From a virus: a stretch of 21,139 nt of DNA. Each line of letters starts with the position of its first letter. Positions within the stretch are counted from its first letter, which is position 1. This document shows, piece by piece, positions 7,456 to 15,062 of the stretch. The stretch spans positions 1 through 21,139 of IMG/VR virus record IMGVR_UViG_3300005608_000027. One strand, written 5' to 3'. The notes beneath the pieces are model-generated. The model did not search any database. It was given only the letters and a program-made list of their open reading frames with translations, and was not told where the DNA came from. Position numbers and translations under genes: made by a program.

Positions 7456-7638
7456 TTATGAAAGAATACTCCTACAGATTCGTTTACAAGTCGCCTGATC
7501 ATCATCACATTCAATTAGACAGTCGTAATAATCATTTATTTGATCAGATTCATCAAGTGTTCGATCTAAAGTATGAGTCAATCGTTCAATACTTTGTTTC
7601 CAACCCGCTAACTGATTATGTGAAATTAAATTGTGCAT
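7456..7638 (-). CDS. Conserved-looking small acidic protein (60 aa)
   Basis: ATG at 7636-7638 gives MHNLISHNQLAGWKQSIERL, followed by an acidic middle and a cysteine pattern DYYDCLIECDDDQATCKRIC (four cysteines in 15 residues). The regular cysteine spacing and the helical heptad-like N-terminus look like a real protein, and I have an impression of similar small proteins in other cyanophages, but I cannot name a function. An overlapping plus-strand frame in the same place lacks such features. It is the last gene before the terminator at 7401-7420. Confidence 0.7.
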   Translation of the reverse strand: MHNLISHNQLAGWKQSIERLTHTLDRTLDESDQINDYYDCLIECDDDQATCKRICRSILS

Positions 7639-7643
7639 GATTT

Positions 7644-7751
7644 CTAATTATAAACATCAGATAATGAAGAATTTAATTTCACTTCATAACCTTTTCTCCA
7701 ATTCTGTATTATATAGTCAGCGTTTCCTAACTTAATGAAGTTTGTGTCACA
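7644..7751 (-). pseudogene. Open 35-codon stretch in frame after the gp46 stop (possible gene remnant)
   Basis: Directly after the gp46 TAA, the same frame stays open for 35 codons (CDTNFIKLGNADYIIQNW... ending SDVYN) before a TAG at 7644-7646, five bases before the next gene's ATG. It has no ATG, GTG or TTG near its start. The reading is protein-like. It could be a former small gene that lost its start, a former C-terminal extension of gp46 cut off by a new stop, or a readthrough product. A sequencing error is also possible. Confidence 0.35.
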
Positions 7752-9461
7752 TTATACAATTCTTGAAAAACCTTTATGTTTCTCAAACTTTATCAGATTT
7801 TCAAATTTATCAAACAAAGACTCTTTGTGTGAGATGACAAAGACGTTTGCATCTTTAATTACAAATCGAATGATTTTCAAGAACTCATCTGTGCCAAATC
7901 CATCAAGAGAACTATCAAATACTTCATCCATAATCAATAGATTAGTATTTACAGAGTTCTTCATCCTTGCCACCTCTCTCCAGGTAAACAAAAGTGCTAA
8001 ATCTATTCGCATCTTCTCTCCCTCGCTGAAAGAAGAATAAGAAAAGTCCTCATGTATCGGGGACTGGACGGTTTCGTTGAACTCTTCATCAAGAGTAAAG
8101 TTAATATAGAAGTCCATCATCTGAAGATAACGGTTAACTTGCTGATTAATCAGCGGCAAATACTTCTTAATGATTTTTGTCTTGACTCCACCGTCTTTAA
8201 GTAGACTATACGAAAAATCGTAGTAGTTAATGGTGTCCTTTCTTGACGCTAATTCGCCAAATGTAATTGTTAAGTTGTCTTTGAAGGTTTCTAACTTCTC
8301 ATGTTCAGTATTTCGGTTTGCAAGTTGCTCGGTAAGCTCTTGAACTTCCGATTCCAGATTTCCGATTTGTCGTTGACACTCAGAAATCCGAACATTGTCC
8401 TTAGAAATGTCATTCTGTAGTTTAGAGATCTCCTTCGATAGGGCAAGAAATTGACGCTCTCGCTCCTGTTCTTCATTAATTGCCTCATCCAGTTCTTTTA
8501 AACCAGATTGCAACTCGTTCGCTACATTTTGAGCGTCGTTAATCTTATTTATTCTGAAATCCTCTTCAATAGACTGAGTACAAGTGGGACAAACCGTATT
8601 CTCAGTGAAAAACTTATGCTCTTTTCTAAGAGTTGATGCTTTTTGACTGATTTTACCCTTCAATCCACTCAGTTTACGCAGTTTTTCTGTAGCTCCTATC
8701 ACTATTTCTTGCTCTTTTGCAAGAGAAAATACTTTTTCTTCGGTAATACCAACTTCTTTGTTGTAAAGATTGATAAGTTTCTTAAGTTCAGAGACTTTTT
8801 CCTTTTTCTCAGCAATATTTTCCTTACCTTGAGTCTCTAATTTGTCAATAAAGCGAGTTTGCATGTCAACTTTGTCACTCAATGACTCTTTTTTGAGTGA
8901 TAGTGTCTTAACTTCATCCTTCAAGGCACTAATTTTACCCTTGATTACAGTATTCATGGACGAAAAGATCTTAATATCAAGCAAATCCTCAATAACTTCA
9001 CGTCGATTTGCTGCAGAAAGTTGCATGAAGGGCACAAAAGTACTACTTCCAAGAATAACAATCTGAGTAAATGACTTATAGTTCATCTTTAAGACATTTT
9101 GCTCCAGCCATTTTTGCTGATCCAGTGCTGCAGCGTCTTGATTCAGTTCTTCACTATTGCGATAAATCTTGAAAATGTTGGGTTTAATTCCCCTAATTAC
9201 TTTCCAAGAGATATTACCAATAGAAAACTCTACTTCAACACAACAATCTTTCTCATTAGTTGTATTGAGTAGTTGTGGTTTGTTGATCTTACGAAATGCC
9301 TTGCCAAAAAGAGAAAATGTAAGAGCATCAAGAATAGTAGACTTGCCAGCACCATTAGTACCGACAATCATCGTATTACCATTCTCGTTTAATTTAACTT
9401 CAGTATAATGATTGCCCGTAGAAAGAAAATTCTTCCAACGAATCTTCTCAAATAAAATCAT
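7752..9461 (-). CDS. 46: Recombination endonuclease subunit gp46 (Rad50-like)
   Basis: A 569-aa SMC-type ATPase (T4 gp46 is 560 aa). Walker A GTNGAGKS is at 34-41, a coiled-coil arm runs roughly 170-420 with a zinc-hook CPTC at 291-294, and the C-terminal Walker B LLIMDE is at 508-513 followed by the D-loop SSLDGFG. With gp47 it forms the phage Mre11/Rad50-like complex that processes DNA ends for recombination-dependent replication and host DNA breakdown. Its ATG overlaps the DUF3110-type gene by 14 nt. It belongs to the operon starting at gp55. Confidence 0.95.
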   Translation of the reverse strand: MILFEKIRWKNFLSTGNHYTEVKLNENGNTMIVGTNGAGKSTILDALTFSLFGKAFRKINKPQLLNTTNEKDCCVEVEFSIGNISWKVIRGIKPNIFKIYRNSEELNQDAAALDQQKWLEQNVLKMNYKSFTQIVILGSSTFVPFMQLSAANRREVIEDLLDIKIFSSMNTVIKGKISALKDEVKTLSLKKESLSDKVDMQTRFIDKLETQGKENIAEKKEKVSELKKLINLYNKEVGITEEKVFSLAKEQEIVIGATEKLRKLSGLKGKISQKASTLRKEHKFFTENTVCPTCTQSIEEDFRINKINDAQNVANELQSGLKELDEAINEEQERERQFLALSKEISKLQNDISKDNVRISECQRQIGNLESEVQELTEQLANRNTEHEKLETFKDNLTITFGELASRKDTINYYDFSYSLLKDGGVKTKIIKKYLPLINQQVNRYLQMMDFYINFTLDEEFNETVQSPIHEDFSYSSFSEGEKMRIDLALLFTWREVARMKNSVNTNLLIMDEVFDSSLDGFGTDEFLKIIRFVIKDANVFVISHKESLFDKFENLIKFEKHKGFSRIV

Positions 9462-9726
9462 ATGTTTCGGTTTCTGGCGGCACCACGATGTCGTTCTTAG
9501 AAATTATAGCATACTCACACTCATGAATGTGGCATGTCTTAAGCATTATTTCATCTTCTACTTCAATTATATGCATCTCCGGGTATCCATGTTCATCTTC
9601 TAACTGTATGGCAAAGCGAGTGGCATCATCCTCTTCCTCAAACAGATAAAGTATCTTATCTCCTGATTCGTTTTCTACGGAATATGCTCCTCTATCTTCT
9701 TTACCATCTATAGTTAGAATAAACAT
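9448..9726 (-). CDS. DUF3110-like protein (92 aa)
   Basis: The sequence GAYSVENESGDKILYLFEEE followed by DDATRFAIQLED and a PEMHIIEVEDEIM stretch matches the pattern of DUF3110, a small family of cyanobacteria and plastids (E-G-I-x-x-L, V-L-M-F-E-D-E-D-D-A-x-R-F-A-x-x-L-E, P-x-V-x-x-I). Function of the family is not known. The ATG overlaps the gp47 TAA by one base (TAATG) and the 3' end overlaps gp46 by 14 nt, so it is locked between the two subunits of one complex. The family suggests transfer from a cyanobacterial host. Recognition is from memory of the motif. Confidence 0.65.
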   Translation of the reverse strand: MFILTIDGKEDRGAYSVENESGDKILYLFEEEDDATRFAIQLEDEHGYPEMHIIEVEDEIMLKTCHIHECEYAIISKNDIVVPPETETYDFI

Positions 9727-10766
9727 TAAATTAACTCACACGCCTCTTGATATGTTGTTCGCATAATGTCTTGCAGAACAGATTTATCAAGACTAATTTC
9801 TGCTTCTTGGATATATCTATTCAAAATAGAAAGTGTGTCTTCAGACTCAAATGCTTCAAACTCTTCAGGATCTCCAACTTCAAAATTTTCTACAGTTTTT
9901 AGATCTGCAACTCCCACAGAATAAAGTTTATCAATAAACTTTTCAAATTTTTTACTATTTGATTTCTTACGAACAATAACTTTTACGATTTTGTTCTCAT
10001 AATCTCTTACGTCAAATGTTTGATGATCAGTATCTTCATAGAAGATATTGTAGAACATTCGATACGGGTTGTTAACATGTGTATGCTCTAGAGTTTCTGT
10101 GTCGAAGATTGTAAATCCTCGTGTATCATTCACATCATTCCAAAACATCTCATAAGGATTTCCTAGATAGAAGATCTTCTGATCATCTGATCGAGTGTGG
10201 TAGTGTCCCGAGAAGACTTTGGTGAACTTCTTAAATAAGTCGCTCTCAAAACCATGCTCCATGATGCAGCCGCGATGAGCTCTAAATCCGCGTAGTTCAA
10301 GGTGCCCCATCGCGCATTTGCTAGTTGTATTTTCAATAGCAGTGAAAGTGCTCTGAGAGTTGTCTTCATTAATCCAAGGAATAAAAAGTACGTTTAAATT
10401 ATCTAACTTTACTTCTTCAGGCGAAGAGTAAATATGAACATTGCCATACTCACGAAGAAGTAAATCTACAGCATTAACTTCGTTAGTGTTTTTATAAAAA
10501 GCAGTATGGTTTCCTACAATTGTATGAACAGTAATACCCATCTGTTCAAGTCTGTCATAGTAATTATCTTTTGCCCATGCAAGAGAACCAAAATTGATAC
10601 CAGTACGGTTATCAAAGGTATCTCCCATATCTACTACAGTGGTAATACCGTGTTTCTCTAGATACGGAAAAAAGATATCCTTATAAAATTTAAGAAAGTA
10701 GTTATGGAAGAGTTTAGAATTTTTACGGGCACCAAAGTGCTGATCCGTGATAATTGCTACTTTCAT
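9726..10766 (-). CDS. 47: Recombination endonuclease subunit gp47 (Mre11-like phosphoesterase)
   Basis: A 346-aa calcineurin-type phosphoesterase (T4 gp47 is 339 aa) with all metal-binding motifs: D8-x-H10, GDTFDNR (D49), GNH (85-87), GHLE (154-157) and SGHYH (186-190). It is the nuclease partner of gp46. The ATG at 10764-10766 overlaps the stop of the 2OG oxygenase gene upstream (ATGA), and its stop overlaps the DUF3110-type gene. In T4 genes 47 and 46 are close together as well; here a small host-like gene sits between them. Confidence 0.95.
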   Translation of the reverse strand: MKVAIITDQHFGARKNSKLFHNYFLKFYKDIFFPYLEKHGITTVVDMGDTFDNRTGINFGSLAWAKDNYYDRLEQMGITVHTIVGNHTAFYKNTNEVNAVDLLLREYGNVHIYSSPEEVKLDNLNVLFIPWINEDNSQSTFTAIENTTSKCAMGHLELRGFRAHRGCIMEHGFESDLFKKFTKVFSGHYHTRSDDQKIFYLGNPYEMFWNDVNDTRGFTIFDTETLEHTHVNNPYRMFYNIFYEDTDHQTFDVRDYENKIVKVIVRKKSNSKKFEKFIDKLYSVGVADLKTVENFEVGDPEEFEAFESEDTLSILNRYIQEAEISLDKSVLQDIMRTTYQEACELI

Positions 10767-11290
10767 GAATAAGTTAAATTTGATTTAAAATTTAATTTGT
10801 ATGTTAAAGAATATCTAATTGGACAATGTTGATATGAGAATGAATATGCTTTATGATATATATTGCCATTAAAGATAACCATTGATGATGTAAACGGAGC
10901 TACACATTTAATCTCAGGATGATCTCCATTTTTATTAAAGATAAATTCAGTGAATCCTCCCCATTCAATATCGTAAGGACTCAAATAAATCAATACCGTT
11001 TTATCACAACCGTCAATGTGAAACGTTCCATTGCATCCTGGCGATTGTCCGTTAATACAAACTCTACGCAAGAAAACTTTTTCATTTGTCAATTTTTTTA
11101 TCCTTTCAAAAATAGTTTTATGAAAGAATGTTTCTTCTTTTGGAATATTTAAATATAAAAAAGGAGTTGCTATAAAATTTGTCTTACCTAAAGAAGTTTG
11201 AAATTGCCAATTTTTAGAAGAATTTGCATAATCATACAAATTTTGAGTTTCTTCCTCAGTTAAAAAGTTATCAAAAACTTGTATAGACAT
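10763..11290 (-). CDS. 2OG-Fe(II) oxygenase, prolyl-hydroxylase-like (175 aa)
   Basis: The double-stranded beta-helix iron site is complete: H91-x-D93 in GTFHIDGCDK, distal H146 in GNIYHKAY, and the 2-oxoglutarate-binding R159 in PIRYSLTYKL. The WGGFTEF stretch between them is typical of the prolyl-4-hydroxylase-like branch. The N-terminus IQVFDNFLTEEET is also typical. The chosen ATG (11288-11290) shares its first base with the gp55 stop TGA; a TTG one codon upstream is less likely. The substrate is unknown; cyanophages carry several such enzymes. It lies between the late sigma factor gp55 and gp47, both by overlap. Confidence 0.8.
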   Translation of the reverse strand: MSIQVFDNFLTEEETQNLYDYANSSKNWQFQTSLGKTNFIATPFLYLNIPKEETFFHKTIFERIKKLTNEKVFLRRVCINGQSPGCNGTFHIDGCDKTVLIYLSPYDIEWGGFTEFIFNKNGDHPEIKCVAPFTSSMVIFNGNIYHKAYSFSYQHCPIRYSLTYKLNFKSNLTYS

Positions 11291-11784
11291 CAATAACGAA
11301 GTTTGGAGTGAACTGCATCCTTTATAGAATTATAGTCACTGTAGTTCGATCCGTCAAGGGTGTTGTTATCGTCAAACACCTCACTATACCCAGACTTCTC
11401 CAGAATCTTGTTCTTGATCTCTAACTGACGCTTCTCTCTTTGAATCCGTCTCAAAAAAGCGTAGTGAATGATTTGCGTGAAATATGCAAAAGGATTTTGA
11501 GATTTCTCTGGGTTGAAGTTGTGAATATACTGCACACAATTTTCAATACCATCAGAAACCATATCGTCCTTGAACATATAATTCACGAAGTTTGGTTTAA
11601 ATGATAAGTGAGTTGCAATCTTAAGAAAGCACTCTCCAATGTATCTGGGAATAACAGGCCTTGGAAGTCCTTTTGCTTCTGCAACTTCTCTTTCTTCACG
11701 ATATGCAATCAAAGCAGCTAAGAACTCTTTGTTGTTTACATAATGTTCTGATCTCTTTCTCTTAGTCATGCCTGGTTGTATCAT
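11290..11784 (-). CDS. 55: Late-transcription sigma factor gp55
   Basis: A 164-aa protein (T4 gp55 is 185 aa) with the conserved core YVNNKEFLAALIAY (15-28), MVSDGIENCVQYIHNF (75-90) and NPFAYFTQIIHYAFLRRI (97-114), which correspond to T4 gp55 segments YVNNKELL, MIADGIEASIKGLHNF and NPHAYITQACFNAFVQRI. gp55 directs host RNA polymerase to TATAAATA late promoters, several of which occur in this window. Its upstream region has a sigma70-type promoter at 11810-11838, consistent with expression before late genes. A second ATG at codon 6 is an alternative start. Confidence 0.93.
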   Translation of the reverse strand: MIQPGMTKRKRSEHYVNNKEFLAALIAYREEREVAEAKGLPRPVIPRYIGECFLKIATHLSFKPNFVNYMFKDDMVSDGIENCVQYIHNFNPEKSQNPFAYFTQIIHYAFLRRIQREKRQLEIKNKILEKSGYSEVFDDNNTLDGSNYSDYNSIKDAVHSKLRY

Positions 11785-11809
11785 AACTATATCTCATCAT
11801 TATGTATAA

Positions 11810-11838
11810 AGTATACCACCGAGACATATACTTGACAA
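11810..11838 (-). promoter_or_regulatory. Sigma70-type promoter for the gp55 operon
   Basis: Minus strand: TTGTCA (11833-11838), 17-nt spacer, TATACT (11810-11815); five of six matches in each box with ideal spacing. The -10 box ends 25 nt before the gp55 ATG. The -35 box sits in the palindrome ACTTGACAAGT at 11830-11840. Confidence 0.7.
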
Positions 11839-11860
11839 GTCCTTAAATCATGTGTAGACT
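11832..11860 (+). promoter_or_regulatory. Possible opposing sigma70-type promoter
   Basis: Plus strand: perfect TTGACA (11832-11837), 17-nt spacer, TAGACT (11855-11860, four of six). It shares the palindrome with the gp55 promoter but points toward the 3' end of a minus-strand gene, so any transcript would be antisense to 11894-12319. It may be only a by-product of the palindrome. Confidence 0.3.
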
Positions 11861-11893
11861 ACCTTTGTCGGGTTTGAAGAAACAGCTATAGCT

Positions 11894-12319
11894 TTAATTA
11901 TTAGTAATATCTTTACTAGAAGGAGTATTATAGAGTTTTTCTAGAACCTCTCTTGCATCATTTACATTAGCAAGATATCCCATCTTTTTATCTAATTTAT
12001 GATTACTAGATCCGGAAATAGGATTATCATCTGTTTTTCTAACATATTCTTGATGTATGAGAATCATATCAATATCGTTTGATTCTGACATTGTTAATAC
12101 ATCATTTAAATTAATAAAGAACATATCATCAGAAGATGTTTTCAACCAAGGCTCTACCTTGTAACCAACTGTTCCTATTCTTGCTTTTACTTCACTTATA
12201 GTGACTGGATTAGAAACTACTAAAATAGTCCTATCAGGTTCTTCCTCAGCAGCTACTTTAGCAAAGATTTCTTCACCTGATTTTAGTTTTATTGTTGCAT
12301 AGAAATCGTCTTCTATCAT
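11894..12319 (-). CDS. Hypothetical protein with Sm-like N-terminal pattern (141 aa)
   Basis: The N-terminal half reads FYATIKLKSGEEIFAKVAAE, then a TILVVSNPVTISE strand and a DMFFINLNDVLTMSES strand, the strand order of an Sm/LSm-type barrel (x-V-x-L-K-x-G-E-E, variable loop, I-x-L-x-D-V-x). The C-terminal third is polar and probably disordered or helical. The match is by fold pattern only. Its ATG overlaps the uvsW stop (ATGA), so both are co-translated. RNA binding is possible, but no direct evidence exists. Confidence 0.6.
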   Translation of the reverse strand: MIEDDFYATIKLKSGEEIFAKVAAEEEPDRTILVVSNPVTISEVKARIGTVGYKVEPWLKTSSDDMFFINLNDVLTMSESNDIDMILIHQEYVRKTDDNPISGSSNHKLDKKMGYLANVNDAREVLEKLYNTPSSKDITNN

Positions 12320-13788
12320 GATTTTTTTAAGTGTATGGTTATGATATCATAGTTAAAGTTCTCTTCATTATAGATCTTAATTCTTTCAATGAGATGATTT
12401 AACGTATAGTTTCTTCTTGTTTTTGTAGAACAATCATCTGCAATATCATACAGTGTTGCTTTTACTTTGTTTTTTCCTTTTCTAAGAACTCGTCCAATAC
12501 TTTGAAGATTTCTGACTCTGGACTTACTTGGAGAGGCAAAGATAACATTATGGAGGTTTTTAATGTTGATACCAGTAGAAAAAGTTCCATAAGAGGCGAC
12601 AATGATAGCGTTGTTTTCTCTTTCTGTGATTTCTCTGACTACCTCCCTTTCTTCAGCGTCTACACCACCATGTACAAAAAATACCTTACGGTTGTCACGC
12701 TTGTTATTATTTATCTGATTGTAGAGTATCTCTCCATGTGCTTCGACTCTTGCGAAAAGAACAAGTGTGTTCCCTTTAAGATCAAGTGTTAGATTAGTAA
12801 TGAATTTATTTCTCTGTTCATGAGAAATTAAATATTCAATCTCATCATTATATGTTTCAAACTTTTGTGGTTCATGTTTAAGAACAAGACATTGAATATC
12901 CAACTCAGACAAGTGTCCTTGCTTCATCAATTCATCAGTTCTTGTTACTTTGTATGATGGGCCAAAGACTCCCTCAAGCACCCACTTATGCGTCTGTGTG
13001 CCGTCCAAAGTACCTGTGAACCCAAATCTATACTTCGCATGATGTAACTTAGTCATGATTGAAATAAGTGACTTACTCTTGAAGAGATGTGCCTCATCAC
13101 CAATCACAACATTATATTCCTCAAACCAACTTCTCTCCAACTTATAGATAGATTGCCAGGTGGTAATCGTCACAGGACAATTCGTGTCCTTTTCCCTGCC
13201 ACTGTAAATCTTATGACAAAATGTCTCAGCGTCCCAACCATAATCCTCAAAATCCTTGTACATCTGCTCTACAAGAGATGTCGTTGGAACGACAAGAAGA
13301 ATTTTTTGTTTCCTGTCTACGTAATATCTCACTAATGAATAAATCATCAGAGATTTGCCGCTCCCAGTGGGGCTTATCAATAGCTTTCTATTATGCTTTA
13401 AAGCATCGTATACTCCCTCAATTTGATATCGACGTGGAGTATGAGTACAAATAGATCGCATAAATCCTTTGACACCCTCATATGATATCTCATCATTTAC
13501 TTCAAAAGGTTGTCCATAGAATTTATTATTTTCAAAAGAAAAAGTATATCCGTAGTTCTCACAAAAACTTACAATTTTATCCAGCAACCCAACATAGATT
13601 TGCTTGGAACGCATGTCATATAAATGAATTTCTCCATTCCAGTTTCTACCACGATACTGTGGCATAAACTTGGCATTTGGGACTTCAAATTTAAAATGAT
13701 CTCTTAACTCATATTCGATATGAGGTTCAGTATTGATTTTTAGAAAAACTTCGTTAGATTTAGAGATTACAAGATCTGTTGTATTCAC
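12316..13788 (-). CDS. uvsW: UvsW helicase (superfamily 2)
   Basis: A 490-aa helicase (T4 UvsW is about 500 aa) with an N-terminal DNA-binding region (1-100), Q-region and Walker A SPTGSGKS (139-146), DEAH (231-234), FTGT (257-260), and the C-terminal QSIGRVLRKG motif VI. UvsW unwinds R-loops, branched DNA and stalled forks, moving T4 from origin- to recombination-dependent replication. The start is a GTG at 13786-13788; an in-frame TAA two codons upstream rules out a longer form, and AGGTG lies 10 nt upstream as a ribosome site. Confidence 0.95.
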   Translation of the reverse strand: MNTTDLVISKSNEVFLKINTEPHIEYELRDHFKFEVPNAKFMPQYRGRNWNGEIHLYDMRSKQIYVGLLDKIVSFCENYGYTFSFENNKFYGQPFEVNDEISYEGVKGFMRSICTHTPRRYQIEGVYDALKHNRKLLISPTGSGKSLMIYSLVRYYVDRKQKILLVVPTTSLVEQMYKDFEDYGWDAETFCHKIYSGREKDTNCPVTITTWQSIYKLERSWFEEYNVVIGDEAHLFKSKSLISIMTKLHHAKYRFGFTGTLDGTQTHKWVLEGVFGPSYKVTRTDELMKQGHLSELDIQCLVLKHEPQKFETYNDEIEYLISHEQRNKFITNLTLDLKGNTLVLFARVEAHGEILYNQINNNKRDNRKVFFVHGGVDAEEREVVREITERENNAIIVASYGTFSTGINIKNLHNVIFASPSKSRVRNLQSIGRVLRKGKNKVKATLYDIADDCSTKTRRNYTLNHLIERIKIYNEENFNYDIITIHLKKS

Positions 13789-13814
13789 AAGGATTTATCA
13801 CCTGTGAGTATTTA

Positions 13815-14033
13815 TTAGTCAATTTGAAACTTATATTCAAGAACTACTCTATATAAAAAATTTTTTAAATATTGCAATCTTTCTTGCTCGTCAGGATCTC
13901 CTCCTGTCCATTTATCTAAATGAACAGAAACTGATTTATACAATAAGTGCAAATCTTCAGGGCCAAATTGTAGTTCTATGTATGGAAGATCTTCATTAAA
14001 ATCATCATCTTGATATGTCCATTCATTATTCAT
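13815..14033 (-). CDS. Small acidic protein (72 aa)
   Basis: The product begins MNNEWTYQDDDFNEDLPYIE, followed by GPEDLHLLYKSVSVHLDKW, GGDPDEQERLQYLKNFLYRV, and a short end. It is acidic and helical, with no motif that I recognise. It lies 26 nt upstream of the uvsW start and is divergent from the plus-strand oxygenase. A late-promoter-like AATAAATA is 31 nt upstream of its ATG. The periodic helices make it look like a genuine small protein. Confidence 0.7.
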   Translation of the reverse strand: MNNEWTYQDDDFNEDLPYIELQFGPEDLHLLYKSVSVHLDKWTGGDPDEQERLQYLKNFLYRVVLEYKFQID

Positions 14034-14055
14034 AGAACATTCTTAGGCACGGAAA

Positions 14056-14071
14056 ACTAAATATATTTATT
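14056..14071. promoter_or_regulatory. Divergent late-promoter-like boxes
   Basis: The 52-nt gap between two divergent genes holds ACTAAATA on the plus strand (14056-14063, six of eight to TATAAATA) and AATAAATA on the minus strand (14064-14071, seven of eight). They touch back to back and lie 22 and 30 nt from the two start codons. Function as gp55-dependent promoters is inferred. Confidence 0.45.
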
Positions 14072-14085
14072 GTAAATGCTGCTGT

Positions 14086-14628
14086 ATGGAATTAGTCACT
14101 GATAAATTTGAAATTTACAAGCATAAGATTTTAAATTGGAAAGAAAAAAAAGATAGATTAATTAAATCATTTTACAAATCAAATCCTAGAATGTATGGAA
14201 ATGTTTTAACCAATTTTAATATGCCAGGACAATATAGAAATATGCTGATTGAAGTAAATGAATTGTTTAAAAATGAAATCAATGAATTTTTAGAACTTCT
14301 AAATTTAGATTTATTTGTTGAATCCGCGTGGATTCAAGAATATGGAAAAAATATGTCACATGGACTACATGATCACGGAGATGGATACTCTTCTGTTATT
14401 TTTATCAATTTTGACAAGAATGAACATTCTTCAACCATATTTTTTGATGAGGAAAAAAATTTTTCTTATAGTCCCGAAGTTGAGGAAGGTGATATGATTT
14501 TTTTTAATTCAAAACATCTTCATCAATGCCCATATAATAAATCAGATAGTAAAAGGATGGTATGTTCTTTTAATTTAAAAGATGCTAAAACTTATATGAT
14601 ATCTCGTAAAAAATTAATTTATTTTTAA
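14086..14628 (+). CDS. 2OG-Fe(II) oxygenase (PF13759-like), only plus-strand gene
   Basis: A 180-aa protein whose C-terminal half has the pattern of 2OG-FeII_Oxy_5 enzymes: AWIQEYG, H95-D-H97 iron ligands in GLHDHGDGYSSVIF, an EEGDMIFFNSKHLHQCPYN stretch (133-151) with distal H146 (or H144), and R157 in KRMVCSFN. Substrate unknown. It is very A+T rich, codes on the opposite strand from every other gene here, and its TAA overlaps the stop of uvsY by two bases in a convergent arrangement. These points suggest insertion as a single-gene cassette between uvsW and uvsY. It is a different subfamily from the oxygenase at 10763-11290. Confidence 0.8.
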   Translation: MELVTDKFEIYKHKILNWKEKKDRLIKSFYKSNPRMYGNVLTNFNMPGQYRNMLIEVNELFKNEINEFLELLNLDLFVESAWIQEYGKNMSHGLHDHGDGYSSVIFINFDKNEHSSTIFFDEEKNFSYSPEVEEGDMIFFNSKHLHQCPYNKSDSKRMVCSFNLKDAKTYMISRKKLIYF

Positions 14629-15062
14629 CCTAACCCTGCGTTAAATCGCATAAACTCTATTGCATTTTTAATGTGATAAGTTCTATTACTTACTTGTTTA
14701 AGTATACTTTCAATATAAACAAGCATTGTATCATAATAGTCAATCTTTAAAGAGACTGATGAGAGTTTGTCATCCGCATCCAAATATTTTTGCATAGTTT
14801 CTTTATCCCTAATTTTTTTAGGGAATGGATTCTCCACATAAACATCAGGATCTGCTTTTCCACTAAAGTACTCATATCTTTCGTGTCTAATGTTTTTTCT
14901 TTGTTGTTCTGCTTTCTTCCTCAGAAGAAATATGGTATTATATAGTTCAAAGTATTTTGCATGTAGAGATGGAATTTTCAAAGACTCTTCATGTAAGTTG
15001 TCTCTGTCAATATCAGAATCTTTTTTCCACATCTCTTGAATTGAATCAAGATCAAGACTCAT
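14625..15062 (-). CDS. uvsY: Recombination mediator UvsY
   Basis: A 145-aa protein (T4 UvsY is 137 aa) that starts MSLDLDSIQEMWKKDSDIDR, equivalent to the T4 start LEDLQEELKKDVFIDS, and keeps the YEYFSGKADPDVY segment equal to T4 YYSGRGDGDEF. UvsY loads the UvsX recombinase on gp32-covered single-stranded DNA. No uvsX is in this window. The ATG overlaps the stop of the virion gene upstream (ATGA). The 3' end overlaps that of the plus-strand oxygenase. Confidence 0.9.
   Translation of the reverse strand: MSLDLDSIQEMWKKDSDIDRDNLHEESLKIPSLHAKYFELYNTIFLLRKKAEQQRKNIRHERYEYFSGKADPDVYVENPFPKKIRDKETMQKYLDADDKLSSVSLKIDYYDTMLVYIESILKQVSNRTYHIKNAIEFMRFNAGLG

Noticed and set aside
7452-7640. Plus-strand 62-aa frame
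   Set aside because: Antisense to the 60-aa acidic protein, which has regular cysteines and fits the operon direction.
11870-11893. Terminator after the Sm-like gene
   Set aside because: Only a short AGCTATAGCT palindrome without a loop and no real T-run, so not called.
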